Virus record (IMG/VR): IMGVR_UViG_3300043567_000117 | Span: 1 to 33,999 of that record | Reading direction: 5' to 3' (one strand) | DNA from: a virus | Length of the DNA stretch: 33,999 nucleotides | Shown: positions 16,784 through 25,704 of the stretch, one piece after another | Numbering within the stretch: the first letter of the stretch is position 1 | Layout: the number at the start of each line of letters is the position of its first letter | Made by a program: the position numbers and the translations under genes | Notes under the pieces: generated by a model | Told to the model about the DNA's origin: nothing | Database searches by the model: none | The model's input: only the letters and a program-made list of their open reading frames with translations

Positions 16784-18205
16784 ATGGCAATTTTGAACAA
16801 CCCCGGTTATCAGCTTCAGCCAAGTGCTGAGCAGGTACCATTATCAACTAACTACATTACCAACTTTAACTTCTTGAATCAGTATCTACCTGATACTTAT
16901 GAGAAAGAATTTGAGCGTTATGGTAATCGTACTGTAGCATCTTTCCTTCGTATGGTAGGTGCTGAAATGCCGTCCAACTCTGATATGATCAAGTGGGCCG
17001 AGCAAGGTCGTTTGCATACTAAGTATGTGAACTGCGATTCTTCTGCTGCTGCAGGAGCAGACACTGCTATTATCACTGTTAACGATGCTAACGTAAGTGG
17101 TATTGCTATTCGTGTTGGACAAACTGTATTCATTTCTGACAATGCTACAGGTCTTTCTAACAAGGGTATTGTAACTGCTGTTAACACTACTGCAGGTACA
17201 TTTGACGTAGCTTACTATGAAGGACCCGGACAGACTTTCTCAGGAACTGCTGTTCTTTCTGTATGGATCTATGGTTCTGAATTTAAGAAAGGTACTGCCG
17301 GAATGATCGGTTCTTTGGAAGCTGAAGATGAGATCTTCGACAACTCTCCAATCATCATCAAAGACAAGTATGCTGTAAGTGGTTCTGACATGGCTCAGAT
17401 TGGATGGGTAGAAGTAACTACCGAGAATGGTGCAACCGGATACCTTTGGTATTTGAAGTCTGAGCACGAGACTCGTCTACGTTTCGAAGACTATCTTGAG
17501 ACAGCAATGATTGAAGCAGTTCCTGCTGAATCAGGTTCAGGTGTAGCTACTCAAACTGCTAACTCTCAAGTTGGTAACAAAGGATCTGAAGGTGTATTCT
17601 ATGTTGTTAACAACAGAGGTAACGTATGGGGTGGTGGTATCCCAACTACTCTTTCTGACTTTGATAGCATCATCTCTCGTCTTGATAAGCAGGGATCTAT
17701 CGAAGAGAACGTAATCTTCGTTAACAGAGCATTCAGCTTTGATATCGATGATATGTTGGCAGCTCAGAACAGCTACGGTGCAGGTGGTACTTCTTATGGT
17801 CTATTTGACAATGATAAGGACATGGCCTTGAATCTTGGATTCACCGGATTCCGTAGAGGTTATGACTTCTACAAGTCTGATTGGAAATACTTGAACGATC
17901 CTACTATGCGTGGTGGATTGCCAACAGGTGCACAAGCAGCCGGTACTGTAACAGGTCTATTGGTTCCTGCAGGTTCTACTACTGTATATGATCAGATCCT
18001 TGGTAAGAACGCTAAGAGACCATTCTTGCACGTTCGTTACAGAGCTTCTGAGACTGAAGACAGACGTTACAAGACTTGGATCACAGGTTCTGCCGGTGGT
18101 GCACAGACTAGCGATCTCGATGCAATGGAGGTAAACTTCTTGTCTGAGCGTTGTGTATGTACCTTGGGTGCTAACAACTTCGTATTGTTCCGTTACGGAT
18201 CATAA
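16784..18205 (+). CDS. Major capsid protein, 473 aa
   Basis: Building block of the head, presumably HK97 fold. It sits after the scaffold, has a typical size, and is followed by a terminator. The N-terminus MAILNNPGYQLQPSAEQ leads into the 'YLPDTYEKEFERYGNRTVASFLRMVGAE' helix region, and the rest is beta-rich with few cysteines; the last lines carry 'FLSERCVCTLGANNFVLFRYGS'. No prohead protease site can be identified. Codon use differs from the neighbours: Arg is mostly CGT (14 CGT against 6 AGA by my count) and Phe/Asn often TTC/AAC, in contrast to AGA/TTT/AAT elsewhere, as expected for the most highly translated late gene. The start has an A-rich leader (AAAAAAAAACA) and no Shine-Dalgarno. 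Confidence 0.88.
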   Translation: MAILNNPGYQLQPSAEQVPLSTNYITNFNFLNQYLPDTYEKEFERYGNRTVASFLRMVGAEMPSNSDMIKWAEQGRLHTKYVNCDSSAAAGADTAIITVNDANVSGIAIRVGQTVFISDNATGLSNKGIVTAVNTTAGTFDVAYYEGPGQTFSGTAVLSVWIYGSEFKKGTAGMIGSLEAEDEIFDNSPIIIKDKYAVSGSDMAQIGWVEVTTENGATGYLWYLKSEHETRLRFEDYLETAMIEAVPAESGSGVATQTANSQVGNKGSEGVFYVVNNRGNVWGGGIPTTLSDFDSIISRLDKQGSIEENVIFVNRAFSFDIDDMLAAQNSYGAGGTSYGLFDNDKDMALNLGFTGFRRGYDFYKSDWKYLNDPTMRGGLPTGAQAAGTVTGLLVPAGSTTVYDQILGKNAKRPFLHVRYRASETEDRRYKTWITGSAGGAQTSDLDAMEVNFLSERCVCTLGANNFVLFRYGS

Positions 18206-18218
18206 TTTAAAAAAAAAT

Positions 18219-18243
18219 GGAGGGGCCTATTGGCTCCTCCTTT
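18219..18243 (+). terminator. Hairpin terminator after the major capsid gene
   Basis: Left arm GGAGGGGCC, loop TATT, right arm GGCTCCTCC: a 9-bp stem with one G-T pair. Only three T follow directly, then AACCTTT, so termination may be partial and let some transcripts reach the basic-protein gene. Confidence 0.68.
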
Positions 18244-18264
18244 AACCTTTAAACAAACAAGACA

Positions 18265-18720
18265 ATGGCAATTGGATTAGGTCCCGGTAAAGGGAAAAAG
18301 AAACAGGCTTCTAAGCCTTTGAAAGTGTACTCAAAAGATGGTCAAATGGTAGCCGCTCCCGGGTACAAGATTGGCGTTATTCCAAAAAAAGGTGAGGCCC
18401 CAACTAAAAAAATTAAGGGCCCCTTTGGCTCTGAGGCAACCGTTATGAATGGAATATATGGACCTGTTCCTGCAGGCCCCGGAGGCAAAGCTGCTGCAGC
18501 TCCTGCTAAAAAGAAGGGTCCTAGTGTAGCAAAAAAGGTAGTTAAAAAAGTAGGACAGGCTGTTACTGACGTTAAAAATGCTGTAGATTTAGCTAAACGT
18601 AGAAGATTCGCTACTTCTGCTTATAGAGGAGGAGGAGGATTAGGCATTGGTAGAGCTTTGAAAAGAGTAGGCGAAACTTGTGCTGCTTATGCAGGATATC
18701 CTGCTAGAAGACGTAGATAA
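18265..18720 (+). CDS. Very basic 151-aa protein (candidate DNA-binding head protein)
   Basis: No family recognised. By my count there are 24 Lys and 10 Arg against 3 Asp and 3 Glu, so the net charge is about +28. The N-terminal half is Gly/Pro/Lys-rich and probably unfolded. The middle has Ala/Lys repeats like a histone H1 tail (AAAAPAKKKG, VAKKVVKKVG). A possible amphipathic helix, 'AVTDVKNAVDLAKRRRF', follows, and the protein ends in RRRR. A DNA-condensing or portal/head-internal role is inferred from charge and position beside MCP. It lies between two hairpin terminators, in its own short transcription unit or reached by read-through. It may also be a cleaved core protein. The start ATG follows an A-rich leader. 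Confidence 0.66.
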   Translation: MAIGLGPGKGKKKQASKPLKVYSKDGQMVAAPGYKIGVIPKKGEAPTKKIKGPFGSEATVMNGIYGPVPAGPGGKAAAAPAKKKGPSVAKKVVKKVGQAVTDVKNAVDLAKRRRFATSAYRGGGGLGIGRALKRVGETCAAYAGYPARRRR

Positions 18721-18731
18721 AATAAGTTACT

Positions 18732-18760
18732 GAGGGGGTCGCTGTGGCTCCCTCTATTTT
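18732..18760 (+). terminator. Hairpin terminator after the basic-protein gene
   Basis: Left arm GAGGGGGTC, loop GCTGT, right arm GGCTCCCTC, giving 9 pairs with two G-T. It is followed by TATTTT, a weak T tract. The right arm resembles that of the terminator after MCP. Confidence 0.65.
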
Positions 18761-18785
18761 AAATGTTTAAATTAAATTATATCAA

Positions 18786-19535
18786 ATGAAAAACAAGTCA
18801 ATCCCAACCGACAAAATCTATAAGCTTAAAGGTAACTCTGCTCCTTTATCTTATACTATCCCATCACGTAATACCAAGAGATATCCATTGCTTTGGTTTG
18901 ATGAGGTCAACAATGTTAATCGTGTACTGAGATATGCCATCAATCAAAAGTCTCCTTTTGAGGATGAACAAGATGGTAATGCAATTGTAGAACCAATCGT
19001 ATTTGAGAATGGGTTCTTATCAGTACCAAAAAATAATCCTGTACTACAACAATTCCTACATTATCACCCTCTTAATGGGAGAACTTTTATTGAGGTTGAT
19101 TTTGAGAAAGATGCTGCTGAAGAAGTTGAGATTCTTAATGATGAAGTAGATGCATTAATTCAGGCTAGACAATTAAGTATTGAACAACTTGAAACTGCTA
19201 CAAGAGTTTTATTTGGTAAAGATCCATCTAGATCTACAACAGCAGAATTAAAGAGAGATGTTTTAATATATGCCAAGAGAGATCCGCATGGATTTTTGAA
19301 TATGCTAAATGATCCTATGTTGAAGTTACAGTCAGATGTGCATGTATTCTTTGAGAATAAACTATTGGCATTTAGAAATGGGCAGAAGGAAGTTTGGTTT
19401 AATACGTCTTCTAATAAGAAAAAGATGTTATCAGTACCTTACGGAGAAGATCCATATTTCTGTGTGGCTGAATATTTAAAAACAGATGAAGGCATTACTG
19501 CTTTAAAAATGTTAGAAAATAATTTAGATTTGTAA
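18786..19535 (+). CDS. Unknown head-region protein, 249 aa
   Basis: I recognise no named function. The N-terminal half ('LSYTIPSRNTKRYPLLWFDEVNNVNRVLRYAINQKSPF', then 'NPVLQQFLHYHPLNGRTFIEVDF') is beta-rich. Residues ~125-180 carry 'SIEQLETATRVLFGKDPSRS', with a helical unit that could be a small nucleic-acid- or protein-binding domain, and the C-terminal third is helical ('PYFCVAEYLKTDEGITALKMLENNLDL'). It lies between a terminator after the basic protein and a strong terminator, so it would be a monocistronic unit, but I see no convincing promoter in the 65-base gap before it. Its position after the capsid gene suggests a head-decoration or head-completion protein. This is inference. Confidence 0.62.
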   Translation: MKNKSIPTDKIYKLKGNSAPLSYTIPSRNTKRYPLLWFDEVNNVNRVLRYAINQKSPFEDEQDGNAIVEPIVFENGFLSVPKNNPVLQQFLHYHPLNGRTFIEVDFEKDAAEEVEILNDEVDALIQARQLSIEQLETATRVLFGKDPSRSTTAELKRDVLIYAKRDPHGFLNMLNDPMLKLQSDVHVFFENKLLAFRNGQKEVWFNTSSNKKKMLSVPYGEDPYFCVAEYLKTDEGITALKMLENNLDL

Positions 19536-19567
19536 TGTTATTTTTCATGGTTTAATAAATCAAAAAT

Positions 19568-19595
19568 GGGGGTGTAATAACACCCTCTTTTTTTT
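19568..19595 (+). terminator. Strong rho-independent terminator after the 249-aa gene
   Basis: Left arm GGGGGTGT, loop AATA, right arm ACACCCTC with one G-T pair, then a run of eight T (19588-19595). It is the best terminator in the window, and a putative promoter box follows it directly. Confidence 0.8.
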
Positions 19596-19598
19596 GTT

Positions 19599-19606
19599 TA
19601 TATTTG
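19599..19606 (+). promoter_or_regulatory. Putative promoter -7 box (TATATTTG) before the neck genes
   Basis: TATATTTG matches TAnnTTTG and is followed by TAAAAA. It lies just after a terminator and only 13 bases before the ATG at 19620, so the leader would be about 7 bases long if the usual distance to the start of transcription holds. No TTTG -33 box at the usual spacing. Confidence 0.5.
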
Positions 19607-19619
19607 TAAAAAGAGAACG

Positions 19620-20360
19620 ATGATAAACTCAGTAAGAAACACCGTATTGGCAATTCTGAACAAGAATAATTACGGATATATTTCTCCTTCTGACTTTAAC
19701 CTGTTTGCCAAGCAGGCTCAGTTAGAAATATTTGAGGAGTACTTTTCTGATTACAATAAGATTTTAAATCTAGAGAATAGCAGGGTATCGGGTACTGACT
19801 ATGCTGATCAAAAGAAAGCTTTAGAGGAAGCAATTGAAACATTCGCAACTACATCCACGCTTGCTCAGGTAGCAGTAGCATCAAATAGATTTTATCTTCC
19901 ATCTGTAACTACTACAGGATTTGATTATTTTATGATCAACAAGGTATTGTGCTATGATGCATCAGTATCTCCTAGAGTATATAAGGGTGAAGCGGAGAAG
20001 GTTACACATGGTAAAATTACTATGCTAGTAAATTCTAACCTAACTGCTCCTACTGAAAACTATCCTGCATATACTCAATCAGGAAGTATACTTACTGTTT
20101 ATCCTTCGACTATTAATTTAGCAAATGAGGTAGAGGCTGTATACTTTAGATATCCTCAGGATCCAAAGTGGACATACATTACTGTTGGTAATGGTAGTCC
20201 GGTATTTGATCAGTCTCAATCTGACTATCAAGATTTTGAATTACCAATAGAGGATGAGATCAAATTAGTGAGCAAGATACTTCAATATGCAGGAATGTCC
20301 ATACGTGAAATTGAAGCTGTTCAATTTGCGAATCTTGAAGAACAAAAACAATCTGTATAA
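19620..20360 (+). CDS. Neck/tail-hub protein of environmental podoviruses, 246 aa
   Basis: Probable head-tail connector ring component. The N-terminus 'MINSVRNTVLAILNKNNYG' followed by 'YISPSDFNLFAKQAQLEIFEEY' is one I recall as a conserved pattern of structural proteins next to the gp4-like connector. The middle is beta-rich ('KITMLVNSNLTAPTENYPAYTQ', 'LTVYPSTINLANEVEAVYFRYP') and the C-terminus is a helical tail ending 'EEQKQSV'. Two bases separate it from the following connector gene, in the order neck ring, connector, stabilisation protein. It is the first gene after the terminator-promoter pair. Exact position in the neck is unknown. Confidence 0.68.
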   Translation: MINSVRNTVLAILNKNNYGYISPSDFNLFAKQAQLEIFEEYFSDYNKILNLENSRVSGTDYADQKKALEEAIETFATTSTLAQVAVASNRFYLPSVTTTGFDYFMINKVLCYDASVSPRVYKGEAEKVTHGKITMLVNSNLTAPTENYPAYTQSGSILTVYPSTINLANEVEAVYFRYPQDPKWTYITVGNGSPVFDQSQSDYQDFELPIEDEIKLVSKILQYAGMSIREIEAVQFANLEEQKQSV

Positions 20361-20362
20361 TC

Positions 20363-21286
20363 ATGGCTTATATATCACAGTTACAGTATTATGAAAATGG
20401 AGGTCAGACTCCTAGAGATGCCAATTGGGGATCTTACCAATATGTAAGTCTATATGACATAGTCAATAATTTTTTGTTGATGTATTCAGGTAACCATTCT
20501 TTGGTTAACAATGAGGAGAGATATAAGGTATTGTTCCATGCTAAGAGAGCTATACAGGAACTGAACTACGATGCATTCAAAGAGTTAAAGGTTCTAGAAC
20601 TAACTGTAGATGATACGCTTAGATATGTTCTCCCTTCTGATTATGTCAATTGGGTTAGAGTAAACCTATACAAGGATGGATACCTAAGACCTTTAACTGA
20701 GAACATTCAAGTTCTTTCTGCTAAGGCATACTTGCAGGACCAAACCGGTAAGATTTTATTTGATGCTCAAGGAAATGTCTTGTCTCCTGAATACTCTGAG
20801 ATTGATCTGCAAAGACTAGAAGGTACTAAGAAAAGTATTTATTTGAATCCTCAAAGTAATTATAATGGGCAAGAAGGGTGGAACTATGATGGTCAGTGGT
20901 TTTTCGACTATAGTCTTGGAGAAAGATATGGTCTTAATACAGAGACAGCAAACTTTAATCCAACATTCAACATCGACAAAAAATCAGGGGTAATTGTTTT
21001 TAACTCAGATATGTATGGTCAATCCGTAATTCTTGAGTATATTTCTGATGGAATGGAGAATGGCAATGATGCTGCTGTTAGTGTAAATAAGCTTTTCGAA
21101 AAGTACATTTACGCTTATATTTCATATGAGATCTTAAACTCCAAGCTTGGGGTTCAAGAATATGTAGTAGCACGTGCACGTAAAGAGAAGCAGTCTCTTC
21201 TTAGAAATGCTAAAATTAGAATTAGTAACATTCATCCGGGAAGACTTTTGATGAATCTTCGTGGAATGGACAAGTGGTTGAAATAA
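20363..21286 (+). CDS. Tail tubular/head-tail connector protein (P22 gp4- or T7 gp11-like), 307 aa
   Basis: Likely ring below the portal linking head to tail. The phrases 'VLFHAKRAIQELNYDAFKELKVLEL', 'YVLPSDYVNWVRVNLYKDGYL', 'FNIDKKSGVIVFNSDMYGQS', 'VNKLFEKYIYAYISYEILNSKLG' and the end 'RISNIHPGRLLMNLRGMDKWLK' are typical of the tail tubular protein A-like family in environmental podoviruses. Domain order is an N-terminal helical bundle, a beta region, and a C-terminal helix with a conserved Arg/Leu-rich end. It is 307 aa long, which is usual. It begins two bases after the previous stop; the stabilisation gene follows within 2 bases, so the neck genes form one unit. Confidence 0.8.
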   Translation: MAYISQLQYYENGGQTPRDANWGSYQYVSLYDIVNNFLLMYSGNHSLVNNEERYKVLFHAKRAIQELNYDAFKELKVLELTVDDTLRYVLPSDYVNWVRVNLYKDGYLRPLTENIQVLSAKAYLQDQTGKILFDAQGNVLSPEYSEIDLQRLEGTKKSIYLNPQSNYNGQEGWNYDGQWFFDYSLGERYGLNTETANFNPTFNIDKKSGVIVFNSDMYGQSVILEYISDGMENGNDAAVSVNKLFEKYIYAYISYEILNSKLGVQEYVVARARKEKQSLLRNAKIRISNIHPGRLLMNLRGMDKWLK

Positions 21287-21287
21287 T

Positions 21288-24200
21288 ATGACTAATATTA
21301 CACGTAATTTTGTAGCAGGTAGAATGAATAAAGTCGTTGATGAACGGCTTATTCCTAATGGTGAATATATTAATGCTCTAAATATTCGCATGGGCTCTAC
21401 TGAGCAATCCGAAATTGGTGTAGTTGAAAATACTAAAGGTAACGAAAGGCTTACCACATTGAAGTACATTAATGGTACTGCATTAAGTTCTTCTGCTAAA
21501 TGTATTGGTGCTGTAGAGGATAGTGCGAATGAAGAGATCTATTGGTTTATTCATGACTCGAACTTTCCGGTAGGTGCTACAGGTAAGCTTGATATGATTG
21601 TATCATTCAATGTTCTTACAGGGATACTAACTTATCATTTGGTCAGCATCAATGATGGAGGTGGTGCTAATACAACTCTTAATTTTAATCCGAAGTATCT
21701 TATTACAGGAGTCAACATAGTTGACAACTTAATATTCTTTACAGACGATTATAATCCTCCACGTGTAATAAATAGAGAAAGAAACTATCCTACTCCTGTA
21801 TCTAATATTGATCAGTTTAGTGCTGAGTCAATCTTAGTTATTAAAAAGCCACCGGTAGAATCTCCCGGTGTTTTACCAATTATTACAGGTCAGCAAGAAA
21901 ATTTTCTAGAGGAAAGATTTATTTGTTTCGCATATAGATATAAGTATGAGGACAATGAATATTCTGCTACATCTCAGTGGTCTGCTCCTGCATTTCAGCC
22001 TAAACCTTTTGAGTTCAGTATTGATAGCTTCTTAAATGAGGGCATGGTCAATGTGAATAATACTGCGATTATAACTTATAATACAGGTGGACCATTAGTA
22101 AAGGGTGTTGATTTGCTATTTAAGGATACCACATCAAACGTCATCAAAGTAATTGAAAGTCTGAACAAGGCAGATCTAGGTCTTGCAGACAATACTAATT
22201 ACAATTATACATTTACCAACAGTAAGATATTTAAAGTACTACCTGACTCTGAATTGCTTAGGCTTTATGACAACGTGCCATTACAAGCAAAAGCACAGAC
22301 AATCATGGGTAATCGTTTGATGTATGGGAACTACGTTGAAGGATATGACATGGTTGATGAAGATGGAGCTCCTGTTATGCTTGAGTATTCTGCTAACCTA
22401 GTGTCTGAATTAATTGATTCATCTACTATACCTGATAGCACAGGAACCGGAACATACAGTTTTGGTGGGGCACAAACTATTGCGAATTCAGTTATCTTAC
22501 TAGAGCTTGATTCGGTTGATTTAGTTGAAGGAGCATCTATAACTATTGATTTGAGATTATCTCATTCACAGTTTTCAGGAGATACTCCATTCCCTACTGA
22601 ACAGACACAAGATGTAAACTTGGTATTCTCATTTGTGTTGCCAAGAGATTACAGTTCTGTTTATGCTATGGCTACTAGTGTGGAGTTTCAAGATATTGTA
22701 GGTGTAGGTGGTGTTGATGGAAATATTCAGCCAATTGCTACATCTTGTAATGGGACAACATTTACTGATCAATTCAATTGTGCATTGCCACTAAACTTGG
22801 ATGCACTAATAAAATATGAAAGTGGTATAAGTGCTGCAGGTCAAGGAGTTAACATCATAACTAATCCTGCTAGTAATCAATTGGGACTTCAGTTCCCTGT
22901 AATGAGATATGTAGATAATACTACAACTCCTACTGTAAGTGTTTACGAGTATTATGAAGTAGTATTTTCAGAAGCATTCTATCAAAAGATAAACTCTCCA
23001 AGAAGCTTGCATAGCAACAGAGGATATGAGATTGGTATTGTTTATATGGACGAATTTGGTAGATCATCTACTGCATTAGTTAGTCCTAACAATACGGTTA
23101 ATGTACCATGCTCTGCTTCTGATACAAAGAATACAATACAGGTTACTATACCAACTGCACAGAAAGCTCCATATTGGGCAAGCAGATATAAGTTTGTTAT
23201 CAAGCCTGATGAGGAGAACTACGAGACTATTTATACTAGCATATTCTTTTTAGATCCATTATCTAACTCAGCTTACTTTTTGCTTGAGGGAGAGAATGCT
23301 AGGAAGGTAGAGCAAGGAGATAGATTGATAGTAAAGGCTGATACTAGTGGTCCAACAAATACATGCGTATATGCAACAGTTCTTGAAAAGGCTTCTAAAG
23401 CATCAGGATTTATTGAGATACCAAGTGAACTAGACCCATCAGTAAATATTCCTGTGCCATCAGGAGTATATATGAAGATCAATCCAAACAGCTTTGCTGT
23501 TGTTCAAGATGAACTTGCTCTTATTGCTCCGGGTAATGTTAAGGTAGACGAAAAAAATGGAGGAGACTTTCCTATATTAAACTACCAAATGAACCGGTAT
23601 GATACTGCATCTTCAAGATGGGAAGATTATAATATACCTGCAGGAAGTAGAATAAAGTTAGACCTTAAGTTTGAACGTCTTGGATCAGGTGATGGAGACA
23701 ATGATTGTGAAAAGCGTGTATATACTCTAGATAAAACTTTAGTTGCATCAGCTACTTACAATAACATTAAAGATTGGTGGGATGGAGATCATGTTGAGAA
23801 AGTTCTAAATGAGGGCTTTGCTGATGTTGGTGGTAATGGTTGTGATATTGAGAATGAATATGATGACACATTAGCAACAAATAATACTGATGTTGAGCCT
23901 ACGGTATGCACAAATAAATATAGATTTTATAGATACCCTGATACAATAGGAAGTCCAAATAGAAATAAGCTTGTTCTTATTGTAAGTGGTACTAGAAGCT
24001 GTGGGAGAAATGATAGAAGAAAGTCTAGCGTTAGTGCAAACATTCAAGTATTCAGAACGGAGACTACTTTAATATTTGAGACTCAGCCTTCTGAAGCTTT
24101 ACCTGATGTATTCTTTGAGAATGAGTTGTCATTCCCAATTGTAAATGGATACCATGTTGGGAACTTACAAACTCAGACATCTACATTACCGGCTATTATT

Positions 24201-25703
24201 GACACTAATTTCTTTAACTGCTTTTGTTTTGGTAATGGTGCTGAGAGTTATAAGATTCGAGACTCTATTGATGATAGAACATTTAATCTTGGTACTAGAG
24301 TAACTACTATTTCTGAAGAAGGATTTAGACGTTTCGATAGATTTGCTGATATAACTTATAGTGGTAGGTTTAATCTTGAGTCCAATATAAATAAGCTCAA
24401 TGAGTTTAACCTAGGGCTACTGAACTATAAACCACTAGAGATTGCATTTGGTCCTATATACATCCTAGATGGAAGAGAGACTGACGTTCTTGTTTTGCAA
24501 GAAGATAAGATCTCTTATGTGTTGGCTTCAAAGAACTTGTTGTCTGACTCTACAGGTGGAGGAGTTGTTGCTTCTGTTCCTGAAGTATTAGGTACTCAAA
24601 TTGCTAGGACTGAAAAGTATGGTATTAGTTTCCATCCTGAGAGTTATGTTCAATGGGGATTCAATAGATTCTTTACTGATGTAAAACGTGGAGCTGTTAT
24701 TCAGCTTTTTGGAAACTCATCTTCAGGGGACCAATTAAATGTCATATCTGAAGCAGGTATGCGTACATGGTTTAGAGATGTATTCATTGATTCTTTTAAC
24801 ACTCAGAAGCTTGGATCATTTGACCCATACATGAATGAGTATGTTCTAAGTTCAAATGACATAGAATTACCACAGCCACAAGATTGTTTATCATGTGGGG
24901 TTATTCAGACATTCAATATACCTGCAGGAGAAACGGTTACTTACTGTGTAGATCTAGGAGTTATTATTGGAGAGAGTACAATATCTTATACTGTTGATGA
25001 ATCTTCTACTGCTGATTTCGAAGTAGATGTTGAATACAATGGAACAACTGTTAGCTCAGGTGTTACAGATGAGTCAGGTGAACTAGTTATTAATAAGACT
25101 CTAAATACTGTAAACGAAGTACAGGTAACTATTTCTGCTGTAAATGCATTGACTATCACAGTGAATGCTCAATGCCCAATAGCTGATGAGATAACCATAA
25201 TTAATGTATGTGTTACTAGTGCACCTGAAAGTGGCAAGTTTATTCACAATGAATACAGATATAATGTAGGTACATTTACATCTCCATTACAATCTAATCT
25301 TGTAACATTTGCAACAGGATCTTCAAGTCCAATTGTATCTCAGTTTAGTTCATTGACAGGAGCACCGGGAACCGGAGGGTTCCCACCTGCAGGAGCTACT
25401 ATGAGAATTGCTTCTAATAAAATAGGATTTGATACATTTGTATTTAACTTAGCTACTGATAAATTTAGATTCTTAAGAACCAATACACTATATACACCTA
25501 GTAATGTGCTATCATTGATAGCTGCATCAACTAACGTAACAGCATCAGGATCAGGAAATTATTATTCAGGAACATTTACTGTGCCTAGCTCAGGTCAATA
25601 TTTATATTTGATATGGGATTATAGAGACTCACAGCAAATAAGCTTGTGCTATTCAAATCTTAATGATCAGGATGCATGCTGCGGATGTAATCCACCAACT
25701 TAA
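21288..25703 (+). CDS. Tail stabilisation protein (P22 gp10-like), very large, with C-terminal extension, 1471 aa
   Basis: Structural protein of the short tail, likely the lower tail tube or 'muzzle'. The start 'TRNFVAGRMNKVVDERLIPNG' plus 'EYINALNIRMGSTEQSEIGVVEN' is the signature N-terminus of gp10-like stabilisation proteins in Bacteroidota and environmental podoviruses ('F-x-x-GxMNK-x-x-DERL-x-P-x-GEY'). The main body (residues ~1-1190) is beta-rich, with Ig-like and propeller-like stretches. The part after residue ~1198 begins at 'PQDCLSCGV' and forms an additional beta-sandwich-like tail ending in 'DQDACCGCNPPT'. P22 gp10 has only ~470 aa, so this version is about three times larger; the family in crAss-like phages is also large. 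A receptor-contact role for the extension is possible. No catalytic motif was seen. Confidence 0.83.
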   Translation: MTNITRNFVAGRMNKVVDERLIPNGEYINALNIRMGSTEQSEIGVVENTKGNERLTTLKYINGTALSSSAKCIGAVEDSANEEIYWFIHDSNFPVGATGKLDMIVSFNVLTGILTYHLVSINDGGGANTTLNFNPKYLITGVNIVDNLIFFTDDYNPPRVINRERNYPTPVSNIDQFSAESILVIKKPPVESPGVLPIITGQQENFLEERFICFAYRYKYEDNEYSATSQWSAPAFQPKPFEFSIDSFLNEGMVNVNNTAIITYNTGGPLVKGVDLLFKDTTSNVIKVIESLNKADLGLADNTNYNYTFTNSKIFKVLPDSELLRLYDNVPLQAKAQTIMGNRLMYGNYVEGYDMVDEDGAPVMLEYSANLVSELIDSSTIPDSTGTGTYSFGGAQTIANSVILLELDSVDLVEGASITIDLRLSHSQFSGDTPFPTEQTQDVNLVFSFVLPRDYSSVYAMATSVEFQDIVGVGGVDGNIQPIATSCNGTTFTDQFNCALPLNLDALIKYESGISAAGQGVNIITNPASNQLGLQFPVMRYVDNTTTPTVSVYEYYEVVFSEAFYQKINSPRSLHSNRGYEIGIVYMDEFGRSSTALVSPNNTVNVPCSASDTKNTIQVTIPTAQKAPYWASRYKFVIKPDEENYETIYTSIFFLDPLSNSAYFLLEGENARKVEQGDRLIVKADTSGPTNTCVYATVLEKASKASGFIEIPSELDPSVNIPVPSGVYMKINPNSFAVVQDELALIAPGNVKVDEKNGGDFPILNYQMNRYDTASSRWEDYNIPAGSRIKLDLKFERLGSGDGDNDCEKRVYTLDKTLVASATYNNIKDWWDGDHVEKVLNEGFADVGGNGCDIENEYDDTLATNNTDVEPTVCTNKYRFYRYPDTIGSPNRNKLVLIVSGTRSCGRNDRRKSSVSANIQVFRTETTLIFETQPSEALPDVFFENELSFPIVNGYHVGNLQTQTSTLPAIIDTNFFNCFCFGNGAESYKIRDSIDDRTFNLGTRVTTISEEGFRRFDRFADITYSGRFNLESNINKLNEFNLGLLNYKPLEIAFGPIYILDGRETDVLVLQEDKISYVLASKNLLSDSTGGGVVASVPEVLGTQIARTEKYGISFHPESYVQWGFNRFFTDVKRGAVIQLFGNSSSGDQLNVISEAGMRTWFRDVFIDSFNTQKLGSFDPYMNEYVLSSNDIELPQPQDCLSCGVIQTFNIPAGETVTYCVDLGVIIGESTISYTVDESSTADFEVDVEYNGTTVSSGVTDESGELVINKTLNTVNEVQVTISAVNALTITVNAQCPIADEITIINVCVTSAPESGKFIHNEYRYNVGTFTSPLQSNLVTFATGSSSPIVSQFSSLTGAPGTGGFPPAGATMRIASNKIGFDTFVFNLATDKFRFLRTNTLYTPSNVLSLIAASTNVTASGSGNYYSGTFTVPSSGQYLYLIWDYRDSQQISLCYSNLNDQDACCGCNPPT

Positions 25704-25704
25704 C

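Noticed and set aside
18206-18785. tRNA or small RNA gene in the gaps around the basic-protein gene
   Set aside because: The gaps are 59 and 65 bases and filled by hairpin terminators; no cloverleaf is visible.
25663-25704. ATG at 25663 as the start of the Cys-rich protein
   Set aside because: It would overlap the previous gene by 41 bases and add residues not seen in the known module start; ATG at 25705, one base after the stop, gives MATTGTYYLDSPS, which fits.
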